A stretch of DNA of 26,915 nucleotides from Miniphocaeibacter sp012841535 (GTDB lineage: Bacteria; Bacillota; Clostridia; Tissierellales; Peptoniphilaceae): assembly GCF_049274025.1 (NCBI RefSeq), contig NZ_JBASRV010000031.1; one strand, written 5' to 3'. This document shows, one piece after another, positions 16,038 to 23,511 of this stretch. Positions within the stretch are counted from its first letter, which is position 1. The number at the start of each line of letters is the position of its first letter. The position numbers and the translations under genes were made by a program. The notes under the pieces were generated by a model. That model had not been told where the DNA came from and ran no database searches. It worked only from the letters and a program-made list of their open reading frames with translations.

Positions 16038-17132
16038 TTGAATACAACAAAGAAAATAATTTCTTTATTTTTAGTTTTTACAATTATGATAGGTGTATTA
16101 TCTGGATGCTCAGATAATAAAACCAAAGTACAAAATGTTTCTAAAGATGATAGTTTAGAAACTATTATTGAAAAAGCAAAAAAAGAAGGAGAATTGGCAA
16201 GTGTTGGTATGCCGGACACTTGGGCTAATTGGGTAGGTACATGGGAGGACATTGAAGAAAAGTACGGTATTAAACATTCCGATACAGATATGTCAAGTGC
16301 TGAAGAATTAGCAAAGTTTGAATCAGAAGGGAAAAATGGAACGGCAGATATAGGTGATGTAGGAATTAGCTTTGGTCCTATTGCTACAAATAAGGATTTA
16401 ACTTTGCCTTATAAAACCAGTTATTGGGATGAAATACCGGATTGGGCTAAAGACGAGGAAGGTCATTGGCTTTTAAGTTATACAGGAACGATAGCATTTA
16501 TGATAGATAAGAATAATGTGGAAGATATACCTAGTTCTTGGAAGGAATTATTAGAAAGTGATTATAAAGTTGCCGTAGGTGATGTAACAAAGGCGAATCA
16601 AGCTCAATTTGCAGTTTTAGCCGCCGCAATTGCTAATGATGGAGATGAAAAAAATATTAAACCAGGATTGGATTATTTTAGAAAAATAGCAGAAAAAGGT
16701 AGACTTTCTTCTGTGGATGCAAGTCTTGCCAATTTAGAAAAGGGTGAAATAGATATTGCAATAGTTTGGGATTTTAATGGGCTTAATTATAAGGATCAAC
16801 TTGATTCTGAAAGATTTGAAGTTTTAATTCCATCAGATGGCTCAATTATCAGTGGATATACGACTTTAATCAATAAGTATGCCCCTCATCCTAATGCTGC
16901 TAAATTAGCTAGAGAATATATTTTATCAGATGAAGGACAAATAAATTTAGCTAAAGGATATGCAAGACCTATAAGAACTAGTGTGGAGTTATCTGGTGAT
17001 GTAGCAAGTAAATTATTACCTAATTCTGCATATAAATCAGCGGAACCTGTAAAAAGTAATGAGGAATGGGATAGAACTTCCTTAGAGTTACCTGAGTTAT
17101 GGCAAAGTGAGGTTTTAAGCCATGCAAAATAA
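16038..17132 (+). CDS. ABC transporter solute-binding lipoprotein, PhnS/FutA/PotD-like fold
   Basis: The 364-residue protein has a lipoprotein signal ending in VLSGC, with the lipid-bearing Cys24. It is a family-1-type periplasmic binding fold: EKAKKEGELASVGMPDTWANW opens domain 1, then YTGTIAFMIDKNNVEDIPSSWKELL forms the hinge strand. DIAIVWDFNGLNY and HPNAAKLAREYILSDEGQINLAKGYARPIR follow, as in binding proteins for Fe(III), thiamine, polyamines and 2-aminoethylphosphonate. The start is TTG behind AAGGAGG. The next gene overlaps by 11 bases and is a phosphodiesterase, and the promoter has a Pho-box-like array. A phosphorus-containing ligand is therefore the best guess; the ligand is not determinable from motifs alone. 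Confidence 0.9.
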   Translation: MNTTKKIISLFLVFTIMIGVLSGCSDNKTKVQNVSKDDSLETIIEKAKKEGELASVGMPDTWANWVGTWEDIEEKYGIKHSDTDMSSAEELAKFESEGKNGTADIGDVGISFGPIATNKDLTLPYKTSYWDEIPDWAKDEEGHWLLSYTGTIAFMIDKNNVEDIPSSWKELLESDYKVAVGDVTKANQAQFAVLAAAIANDGDEKNIKPGLDYFRKIAEKGRLSSVDASLANLEKGEIDIAIVWDFNGLNYKDQLDSERFEVLIPSDGSIISGYTTLINKYAPHPNAAKLAREYILSDEGQINLAKGYARPIRTSVELSGDVASKLLPNSAYKSAEPVKSNEEWDRTSLELPELWQSEVLSHAK

Positions 17133-17910
17133 AAATACAGGAAGGGCTTTAATTCTTGTTGTATTAGATGGATGTAGATATGATACCTCAATTGAACAAA
17201 TGGGACTGTTAAATCACTATGTAGAAAATGGTTTGGCAACGAGGATAAAAGTAATATCTGAATTGCCAAGTAATTCCAGACCTTTGTATGAAGTGTTAAT
17301 GACAGGGGTACCAACTTATAAAAATAAAATTTTGACAAATAATCACAATAGCTTATCCGGTGAAAAATCCATATTTGAAAAAGTTAAGAATATTGGAGGA
17401 ACAACAGCTGCAGCAGCTTATTATTGGTACAGTGAATTATATAATGAGACTCCATTTAATGAACAAAAGCATAGGATACAATTAGATACTGAAAATCTAA
17501 TTGAGAATGGTATTTTTTACTATGAAGATAATTATCCTGATACACATTTATTTGCCGATGCGAATTTTTTATTACAGTATAGAAAACCGAATTTTTTACT
17601 AATACATTCTATGAATATTGATGATATTGGTCATAAATTTACATCTAACTCAAGGGAATATAAAGCTGTAGTAAATAAAGCGGATTATATTATTGGACAA
17701 TATTTAAACAATTGGTTAGAGATGGGTTATCAAGTAATGGTTACATCTGATCATGGTATGGATGAAAATGGACTTCATGGGGGTACGCTAAATTCTCATA
17801 GAGAAGTCCCTTTATATATTTTTTCTAAGTACTATAAAAATAATATTGATGAAATCAGTCAAATAGAAATAGCCGGACTGTTAGAGAAGTTGCTATTGCT
17901 ACACCATTAG
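17122..17910 (+). CDS. Cytosolic alkaline-phosphatase-superfamily phosphodiesterase / phosphonatase
   Basis: The 262-residue protein has the two-metal site of the type I phosphodiesterase/nucleotide pyrophosphatase branch. The residues are Asp16 (VVLDGCRYD), a nucleophile position at Ser52 in PSNSRPLYEVLMTG, Asp167 and His171 (NIDDIGH), Asp210-His211 (TSDHGMDENG) and His219 (LHGG). All expected ligands are present. Ser instead of the usual Thr, and NSRP in place of T-x-P-N-H, make the nucleophile loop unusual. It lacks a signal peptide, so it acts in the cytosol on an imported substrate, like phosphonoacetate hydrolase rather than secreted phosphatases. It overlaps the binding protein gene and precedes the permeases. 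The likely reaction is hydrolysis of a phosphodiester or C-P bond; the substrate is unknown. Confidence 0.88.
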   Translation: MQNKNTGRALILVVLDGCRYDTSIEQMGLLNHYVENGLATRIKVISELPSNSRPLYEVLMTGVPTYKNKILTNNHNSLSGEKSIFEKVKNIGGTTAAAAYYWYSELYNETPFNEQKHRIQLDTENLIENGIFYYEDNYPDTHLFADANFLLQYRKPNFLLIHSMNIDDIGHKFTSNSREYKAVVNKADYIIGQYLNNWLEMGYQVMVTSDHGMDENGLHGGTLNSHREVPLYIFSKYYKNNIDEISQIEIAGLLEKLLLLHH

Positions 17911-17925
17911 TAGAAAGGGAGTTTT

Positions 17926-18747
17926 ATGAAGAAAAAAGTTGGATTATTGCCACTAATAATTATTATGATGGCATTTTTAATAATACCTTTAATAATAATG
18001 GTTATAAAAAGTTTTAAACTGGATGGAATAGAAGTTTTTTCTTTAGATAATTATAAGGAATTTTTTGCGAATAAATATTACTATGAGTCTTTTATAAATA
18101 GTCTGGTTATAGGATTATTCTCAGCAACTTTAGGCTTTATAGGAGCTTGTATAATTAGTTATTCTTTACTGGGTTTGTCTCCTAAAACACAGGAAAAAAT
18201 TATTACAATATCAAATTTAGCCGGAAACTTTGCCGGTATTCCATTGGCATTTTCATTTATTATTTTACTTGGAAATGCCGGTGTGCTAAAAATGATAATT
18301 CCATTATTAAAAAATTTTAATTTATATTCTTGGTGGGGACTTTCTTTAACTTATATGTATTTTCAAATACCATTGGGAATATTGTTTTTGTATCCTAGTA
18401 TGAGAGAAATAAAAAAGGAATGGAAGGAATCAGCTGATATATTAGGAGCTTCAAATTTTTATTATTGGAGAAAAGTTGCATTTCCATTTTTAAAACCGAC
18501 AATGATTAGTACTTTTATTATTTTATTGGCTAATGGTATAGGAACATATGAAACGGCTTATGCTTTAACAGGTAGTAATATAAATTTATTAACAATAAGA
18601 ATATCTGCATTAGTAGCAGGAGATGTTTTTGCTAAACCGAATATGGGTAGTGCATTGGCAACGGTTTTTGGAGTTTTTATGCTTATAATAATGTGGCTTT
18701 CTCAGCGACATAATAGAAAGGAAGAAAATATTGAAAAAGAATATTAG
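17926..18747 (+). CDS. ABC transporter permease (PotB/PhnU-like)
   Basis: The 273-residue protein has six predicted membrane helices. It has the MetI-type EAA loop (EIKKEWKESADILGASNFYYWRKVAFPFLKP, around residues 165-195), the cytoplasmic loop that contacts the ATPase. It belongs to the polyamine/Fe(III)/phosphonate permease branch. The ATG follows AAGGGAG, 15 bases after the phosphodiesterase gene, and the next permease overlaps by 17 bases. Confidence 0.92.
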   Translation: MKKKVGLLPLIIIMMAFLIIPLIIMVIKSFKLDGIEVFSLDNYKEFFANKYYYESFINSLVIGLFSATLGFIGACIISYSLLGLSPKTQEKIITISNLAGNFAGIPLAFSFIILLGNAGVLKMIIPLLKNFNLYSWWGLSLTYMYFQIPLGILFLYPSMREIKKEWKESADILGASNFYYWRKVAFPFLKPTMISTFIILLANGIGTYETAYALTGSNINLLTIRISALVAGDVFAKPNMGSALATVFGVFMLIIMWLSQRHNRKEENIEKEY

Positions 18748-19588
18748 AAAAATACCACTAATAATTTTTGGACTTTATTTCATAACACCTATAATTGGTA
18801 CAATTTTATACAGCACATCTACAAAATGGGATAATAGTATTTTACCTAAGGACTTTACATTAAAATGGTTTTTAGAATTATTTAAGGATACGGCTTTTAT
18901 TCAAGCTGTTACAAGATCTTTTATATTGGGACTTATAACATCAATAGTGATTTTAATTATAATGATACCTACATTAATTTTGGTAAGATTGTATTTTCCT
19001 AGGGTAGATAGAATTTTACAATCTATTGTTCTACTACCTTATGCTATACCGGGAGTAATACTTGTTACTGCCTTACTTGGAACTTATAGTAAATTAAATA
19101 TTCCTATGTTTATAGTTTTAGTAGGAGCTCTATTTATAACATTATTGCCTATAACATATTTAGGGATTAATAATCAGCTTAAATTAATTAATATAGGTGA
19201 AATGATTGATGCAGCATCAACATTAGGTGCATCTATGGTACAGACTGTAATAAAAATAATAATACCTAATATCAAATTAGGTACTACATTGGTATTTTTA
19301 ATGGTTTTTTCAGCATCTTTTGGCGAATATATGTTAACAAATTTGCTTATAGGTGGAAGATTTGAAACTATAAGAATATATATGATGAGAAGAATGAACG
19401 AAAATGGTCATTTAGCAAGTGCTGTAATGATATTATACTTTATTTTCTTACTTATTGTAGCAATATTTGTATTTATTATTAATAACAAACAAAAGAAAAG
19501 ACATATTGAAAAATCAAAGATTGAAGAAGTTAATAAGCAAAAGCTATATGAAAGAAAAGAGGGTTTGGAAAATGTATTTAACAGTTAA
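18731..19588 (+). CDS. ABC transporter permease (PotC/PhnV-like)
   Basis: The 285-residue protein is the second permease half, with six membrane helices and an EAA loop (IGEMIDAASTLGASMVQTVIKIIIPNIKLG, around residues 155-185). It ends in a long charged tail (NNKQKKRHIEKSKIEEVNKQK...) that overlaps the ATPase start by 17 bases. It starts with TTG inside the end of the previous gene, with AAGGAAG upstream. It forms a heterodimeric channel with its partner. Confidence 0.92.
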   Translation: MKKNIRKIPLIIFGLYFITPIIGTILYSTSTKWDNSILPKDFTLKWFLELFKDTAFIQAVTRSFILGLITSIVILIIMIPTLILVRLYFPRVDRILQSIVLLPYAIPGVILVTALLGTYSKLNIPMFIVLVGALFITLLPITYLGINNQLKLINIGEMIDAASTLGASMVQTVIKIIIPNIKLGTTLVFLMVFSASFGEYMLTNLLIGGRFETIRIYMMRRMNENGHLASAVMILYFIFLLIVAIFVFIINNKQKKRHIEKSKIEEVNKQKLYERKEGLENVFNS

Positions 19589-20588
19589 AAATCTAACATT
19601 ATATTTTGGAAATAAAAAAATATTAGACTCTATTGATTTTTATGTTCAAAAAGGGGAAATTGTAACATTACTTGGACCTAGTGGCTGTGGTAAGTCAACT
19701 TTACTTCGTACAATAGCAGGTTTGGAAAAACAAGAAGAGGGAGAAATATTGTTAGATGGAGAAGAAATAGATAGTATTCCAACAAAGTATAGAAATATTG
19801 GATTTGTATTTCAACAATATGCATTATTTCCTAATATGACGGTCTTTGAAAATATAGCATTTGGTTTAAGAGTTAAAAAACTACCAGAAAATGATATAAG
19901 GAATAAAGTTAATAATATATTGGAAATAGTACAATTGAAAGAATTTTCCAACAGAAATATTCAAACCTTGTCAGGAGGACAACAGCAAAGAGTTGCTTTA
20001 GCCAGATCTTTAGTGACAGAACCAAAAATACTATTATTAGATGAGCCTTTAAGTGCATTAGATGCTAAAATTAGAAAACAGCTTCAAATGGATTTAAGAA
20101 AAATACAGAAGAAATTGAATATTACTATGATTTTTGTAACTCATGATCAAGAAGAAGCCATGGCCATAAGTGATAGAATTTTTGTATTGAATAAAGGAAA
20201 AATAATACAATCCTCAACTCCAAAGGAATTATATGCTTGTCCGGAAAGTAATTTTATAGCAGAATTTATTGGTAGCTTCAATAGGTTTAATTCTTCAGAA
20301 TTAGAAACAAAAAATTCAAATAATCTTAATGAAGAGTATATTTACTATGTAAGACCGGAAATGATAAAATTAGAGAAAATAGAAGATTCTATTGCAATTG
20401 ATGTTGAGCTTGAAAAAATAATAATTTTAGGAGCTATTAAAAGATATCTATTTAAAAGTGAAAAAGGTAAGAATTTAATTGTTGATAAAATAAATAATTA
20501 TTCTGATAAAGAAGAAAAAATAGATAAAATATATATAAGAAAAGATTCAATTATTAGTATCCCTAAAGAAAAAAGGTTAATATCTTAA
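19572..20588 (+). CDS. ABC transporter ATP-binding protein (PotA/FbpC/PhnT-like)
   Basis: The 338-residue ATPase has Walker A GPSGCGKS at 35-42, the Q-loop FQQYALFPNMT, signature LSGGQQQR at 133-140, Walker B ILLLDEP at 153-159 and the H-loop FVTHDQEEAMA. A C-terminal TOBE-like regulatory domain covers about 265-338. I place the start at the ATG at 19572 (MYLTVKNLTLYFG), behind a weak AGAGGGTTTGGA site. An earlier in-frame ATG at 19467 would add 35 residues unlike any ATPase and overlap the permease by more than 100 bases. It is the last gene of the operon. Confidence 0.94.
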   Translation: MYLTVKNLTLYFGNKKILDSIDFYVQKGEIVTLLGPSGCGKSTLLRTIAGLEKQEEGEILLDGEEIDSIPTKYRNIGFVFQQYALFPNMTVFENIAFGLRVKKLPENDIRNKVNNILEIVQLKEFSNRNIQTLSGGQQQRVALARSLVTEPKILLLDEPLSALDAKIRKQLQMDLRKIQKKLNITMIFVTHDQEEAMAISDRIFVLNKGKIIQSSTPKELYACPESNFIAEFIGSFNRFNSSELETKNSNNLNEEYIYYVRPEMIKLEKIEDSIAIDVELEKIIILGAIKRYLFKSEKGKNLIVDKINNYSDKEEKIDKIYIRKDSIISIPKEKRLIS

Positions 20589-20631
20589 AAATAGTAAAGA
20601 TGGAATGTTATTCTATCTTTACTATTTTTTT
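20588..20631 (+). terminator. Terminator of the import operon
   Basis: AAAATAGTAAAGAT pairs with ATCTTTACTATTTT across an inner loop and runs into a T tract. It starts at the stop codon of the ATPase gene. Confidence 0.88.
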
Positions 20632-20660
20632 ACAAGATTATAAAATAAATTTTACAAGAT
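20628..20660 (+). repeat. Direct repeat of TTTTACAAGAT upstream of moaA
   Basis: TTTTACAAGAT occurs at 20628-20638 and 20650-20660. The 22-bp period is about two helical turns, so a dimeric regulator could read both copies from one face. A TATAAT box at 20685-20690 lies downstream and probably belongs to the moaA promoter. Confidence 0.4.
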
Positions 20661-20706
20661 ATATGGGAATATATACCGTTATGCTATAATAAAAATAGGT
20701 GATTAA

Positions 20707-21657
20707 ATGAAAGATAATTTCGGTAGAGATATTAATTATTTAAGAATCTCTATTACAGATAAATGTAATTTAAGATGCAAATACTGTATGCCGGAAAAAG
20801 GTATTCCTAAAGTAGAACATGAAGATGTAATGACTATTGAAGAGTACTTGAAAATAGTTGCAGTATTTAAGAAATTAGGAATTACAAAAGTAAGAATTAC
20901 AGGGGGAGAACCTTTAGTAAAAAAAGGAGTTGTAGATTTAATTTCAGGCTGTAAGGAAATTGGCATTAAAGAAATTGCTATGACTACAAATGGAATTCTT
21001 CTAAAGGATAAAATAAAGGAATTAAAAGAAGCTGGTTTAAGCAGGGTAAATATTAGCCTGGATTCTTTAGATAAAGAAAAATATTCCCAAATAACAAGAG
21101 GGGGGAATTTACAAGACGTACTTGACTCTATAGAAGCTTGTAAGAAGTATAATATTACCCCAATAAAAATAAATACAGTTATGATGAGAAATTTCAACTT
21201 AAATGAATTTAGGGATTTTGTTAATTTAACAAAAGATGAGAATATTTCTGTAAGATTTATTGAATTAATGCCAATAGGAGAGGCTATAAAATATAAGGAT
21301 AATTTCATATCAAATGAGGAATTATTAAAACTATATGATGAATTAACTCCTATTGAAAATAAGGACATCTCTAGTCCTGCAAAATATTTTAAATTGCCAA
21401 ATGCTAAAGGAAATGTTGGATTTATAAACCCTATGTCCTGTAAATTCTGTGGAAATTGTAATAGAGTAAGACTAACAAGTAAGGGAAAACTTTTAATGTG
21501 TCTTCATTCAAATATATTTATTGATTTATTAGAGCCTTTAAGAAGCGGTGAAGATATAGAAAAAATAATAGTAAATGCAATAGAGGAAAAGCCGGAAAAA
21601 CATAATCTCCTAGATGGAGAATACAATACAACAGACATGAATGAAATTGGAGGATAA
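20707..21657 (+). CDS. moaA: GTP 3',8-cyclase MoaA
   Basis: This radical-SAM enzyme carries out the first step of molybdenum cofactor synthesis, GTP to 3',8-cyclo-7,8-dihydro-GTP. The 316-residue protein has the SAM cluster motif C20-N-L-R-C24-K-Y-C27 and the SAM-binding RITGGEP motif. The C-terminal substrate cluster (CKFCGNCNRVRLTSKGKLLMC) and the terminal Gly-Gly required for activity (DMNEIGG) are also present. Nothing essential is missing. The ATG overlaps a GGTGATTAA leader. The MoaC-MOSC gene starts at the base after its stop. A molybdenum- or tungsten-enzyme is therefore expected elsewhere in the genome. Confidence 0.96.
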   Translation: MKDNFGRDINYLRISITDKCNLRCKYCMPEKGIPKVEHEDVMTIEEYLKIVAVFKKLGITKVRITGGEPLVKKGVVDLISGCKEIGIKEIAMTTNGILLKDKIKELKEAGLSRVNISLDSLDKEKYSQITRGGNLQDVLDSIEACKKYNITPIKINTVMMRNFNLNEFRDFVNLTKDENISVRFIELMPIGEAIKYKDNFISNEELLKLYDELTPIENKDISSPAKYFKLPNAKGNVGFINPMSCKFCGNCNRVRLTSKGKLLMCLHSNIFIDLLEPLRSGEDIEKIIVNAIEEKPEKHNLLDGEYNTTDMNEIGG

Positions 21658-22566
21658 ATGGAATTAACACATTTTAATGAAGAAGGTAGAGCTAAAATGG
21701 TAGATGTAGGAAAAAAGGACGACACTAAAAGAGTTGCCACTGCTACCTGCCGAGTTATAATGAAAGAAGAAACCTTAAATAGAATAAAAGAAGGACAAAT
21801 AAAAAAGGGAGATGTATTGGCAGTTGCACAAGTTGGCGGAATAATGGCTGCAAAAAATACAGCACAAACAATTCCAATGTGCCACAATATATTTCTTACA
21901 GGTGTAGATATAAGTTTTAATTTAGGAGTAAATACCGTTGATATTTTTGCAACAGTAAAAACAGTAGGAAAAACCGGTGTTGAAATGGAAGCTTTAAATG
22001 CTTGCTCAACAACAGCCTTAACTATATATGATATGTGTAAAGCAATGGATAGGGGAATGAGAATAGAAAATATGAGATTATTGGAAAAAGAAGGCGGAAA
22101 GTCCGGCCATTTTATAGCAGACAATAAAGAAGGAATAGTATTAGATGTTAATATTAGTGAAACTAAGGGAGTAATAAAGACTCCTATTGAAGTAGGAGAG
22201 TTAAAAATAGACCATGGTCTTGTTGGCGATGCCCATGCAGGAGATTGGCATAGACAGGTTAGCTTATTAGCCGTTGAAAGTATAGACAAAATGAAGGCTA
22301 TGGGACTACCGGACTTAAAAGATGGTGATTTTGCCGAAAATATTACAACAAAGGGTTTAGTTCTACATGAAATTCCAGTTGGTACTGTATTTACAATGGG
22401 AACAGCTGTTTTAGAAGTAACCCAAATTGGTAAAAAATGCCATTCAGGTTGTGCAATAAAACAGAAAGTTGGAAATTGTATAATGCCAACAGAAGGAATA
22501 TTTGCTAAGGTCCTAAAAGACGGACAAGTAAAAAAAGGGGATAAAATAAAAATAATAGAATTTTAA
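21658..22566 (+). CDS. moaC: MoaC-MOSC fusion protein
   Basis: The 302-residue protein joins two domains. Residues 1 to about 157 are MoaC, which completes formation of cyclic pyranopterin monophosphate after MoaA. The family motifs MVDVGKKDDTKRVATA, AQVGGIMAAKNTAQTIPMCH and VGKTGVEMEALNACSTTALTIYDMCKA (active site Lys and Asp) are present. Residues about 160-302 are a MOSC domain (GLVGDAHAGDWHRQVSLL, DGDFAENITTKGL, GKKCHSGCAIKQKVGNCIMP) that carries a conserved cysteine and is thought to handle sulfur or the cofactor. The start follows GGAGGATAA at the moaA end. Such fusions occur in Clostridia, but no moaB, moeA or mobA is adjacent here. Confidence 0.94.
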   Translation: MELTHFNEEGRAKMVDVGKKDDTKRVATATCRVIMKEETLNRIKEGQIKKGDVLAVAQVGGIMAAKNTAQTIPMCHNIFLTGVDISFNLGVNTVDIFATVKTVGKTGVEMEALNACSTTALTIYDMCKAMDRGMRIENMRLLEKEGGKSGHFIADNKEGIVLDVNISETKGVIKTPIEVGELKIDHGLVGDAHAGDWHRQVSLLAVESIDKMKAMGLPDLKDGDFAENITTKGLVLHEIPVGTVFTMGTAVLEVTQIGKKCHSGCAIKQKVGNCIMPTEGIFAKVLKDGQVKKGDKIKIIEF

Positions 22567-22639
22567 TATATTATGGAATTATTGAAATACAGTATACAAA
22601 CTAAATTTAAAAAATTAATATTTCTAATAAACAAAAGAT

Positions 22640-22657
22640 ACAGTTAGTTCTGTGTTT
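22640..22657 (+). repeat. Left copy of an 18-bp direct repeat flanking the IS1182 remnant
   Basis: ACAGTTAGTTCTGTGTTT differs at one base from the copy at 23373-23390. In both copies an ACAG/CTGT core can form a small hairpin. This suggests insertion into, or duplication of, a terminator. Confidence 0.55.
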
Positions 22658-22691
22658 AGGCTGTTGACATTTCATTGTCAACAGCCTTTTA
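22658..22691 (+). terminator. Terminator after the moaA-moaC operon
   Basis: AGGCTGTTGACA and TGTCAACAGCCT form a perfect 12-bp stem with a 6-base loop, followed by TTTT. It could also belong to the left end of the adjacent IS1182 remnant. Confidence 0.75.
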
Positions 22692-22719
22692 AACTGGGTA
22701 AATATACTATGGTGATCAA

Positions 22720-23330
22720 ATGATGGGTAAAAAAGACAAAATAAGTAAAATATAAATAGAAATACTAAGTTTAGATTCATTGGTATCAGAAGACCATTTA
22801 GTTAGAAAACTAGACAAAGCTCTAAACTCAAGCTTTATCTATGACCTAGTAGAAGATCTCTACGCTACAACAGGAGCAGAAAGTATAAATCCTGTAGTTG
22901 TAATAAAATTAATATATTACAATACGTGTTTGGGATTAGATCTATGAGACAAACGATAGAAGAAACAGATATTAACACTGCGTATAGATTGTATTTAGAG
23001 TATGGATTAACTGAAAAAATACCACATTTCTCAACCATTAGTAAAAATAATCAAAAAGTTGTAATTCTACACATTTGGGAAGAATATATAGAGAAATGTG
23101 AGGATATTAGACATGCAAAAGGATTTAAGAAAAAACATAGTAGGAGAAAAGAAACAATAGAAAGGGTATTTGCTGATGCCAAAGAATTACATGGTATGAG
23201 ATATATACTGCATAGAGGGTTAGAAAAAGTTAAAAATGAACTATACCTCTTATTTGGTTGCATGAATTTAAAGAAATTAGCAAATATTATATTGAATAGG
23301 GATAAAGACTATTCCTGTTTTTATGTTTAA
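22720..23330 (+). pseudogene. Decayed IS1182-family transposase
   Basis: An ATG at 22720 opens a frame typical of the IS1182 N-terminus (SLVSEDHLVRKLDKAL, SFIYDLVEDLY). It has an in-frame stop at 22753-22755 and a frame change near 22920. The frame from 22926 continues as VFGIRSMRQTIEE and GLTEKIPHFSTI, then jumps to the C-terminal part (WEEYIEKCEDIRHAKG, RRKETIERVFADAKELHGMRY, GCMNLKKLANIIL). From the family, the central catalytic stretch of roughly 250 residues is deleted, so the element cannot transpose by itself. The three kinds of damage point to an old insertion. Terminal inverted repeats were not identified with confidence. Confidence 0.88.
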
Positions 23331-23368
23331 TTTCGAAATGAGTAAATATTTATCAAATATTCAATCTG

Positions 23369-23394
23369 AAACACAGTTAGCTCTGTGTTTTTTG
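23369..23394 (+). terminator. AAACACAG/CTGTGTTT terminator and right copy of the direct repeat
   Basis: A perfect 8-bp stem with a 6-base loop is followed by TTTTTTG. Bases 23373-23390 are the right copy of the 18-bp direct repeat. Confidence 0.7.
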
Positions 23395-23438
23395 TTTATT
23401 TAAAATAATTATTAATTGTGCAAAAAAACAAAAAAACA

Positions 23439-23459
23439 GAAAATATTTTAGATATTTTC
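23439..23459. promoter_or_regulatory. Operator-like inverted repeat upstream of the NCS1 permease
   Basis: GAAAATAT-TTTAG-ATATTTTC is a perfect inverted repeat just before an AT-rich promoter region (TATACT at 23485-23490). It is a candidate binding site for a regulator of the three-gene unit; no regulator gene is adjacent. Confidence 0.4.
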
Positions 23460-23511
23460 CAATGATTTTCAAAAAGTTATCATATATACTTTAGTTAAGG
23501 GGGTAGTAAAG

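Noticed and set aside
19467..19571. N-terminal extension of the ABC ATPase from ATG 19467
   Set aside because: The 35 extra residues are a basic shadow of the permease tail and no ATPase of this family has them.
16038..20588. Molybdate or tungstate transporter serving the nearby moa genes
   Set aside because: The binding protein and two separate PotB/PotC-type permeases do not match ModA/ModB or TupA/TupB, a terminator separates the operons, and the hydrolase points to phosphorus compounds.
21504..22289. 261-codon minus-strand open frame opposite moaA/moaC
   Set aside because: Lies across two well-supported genes and shows no recognisable domain.
23395..23511. Riboswitch upstream of the nucleobase permease
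   Set aside because: The leader is short and A/T-rich with one simple inverted repeat; no purine, PreQ1 or guanidine riboswitch core could be seen.
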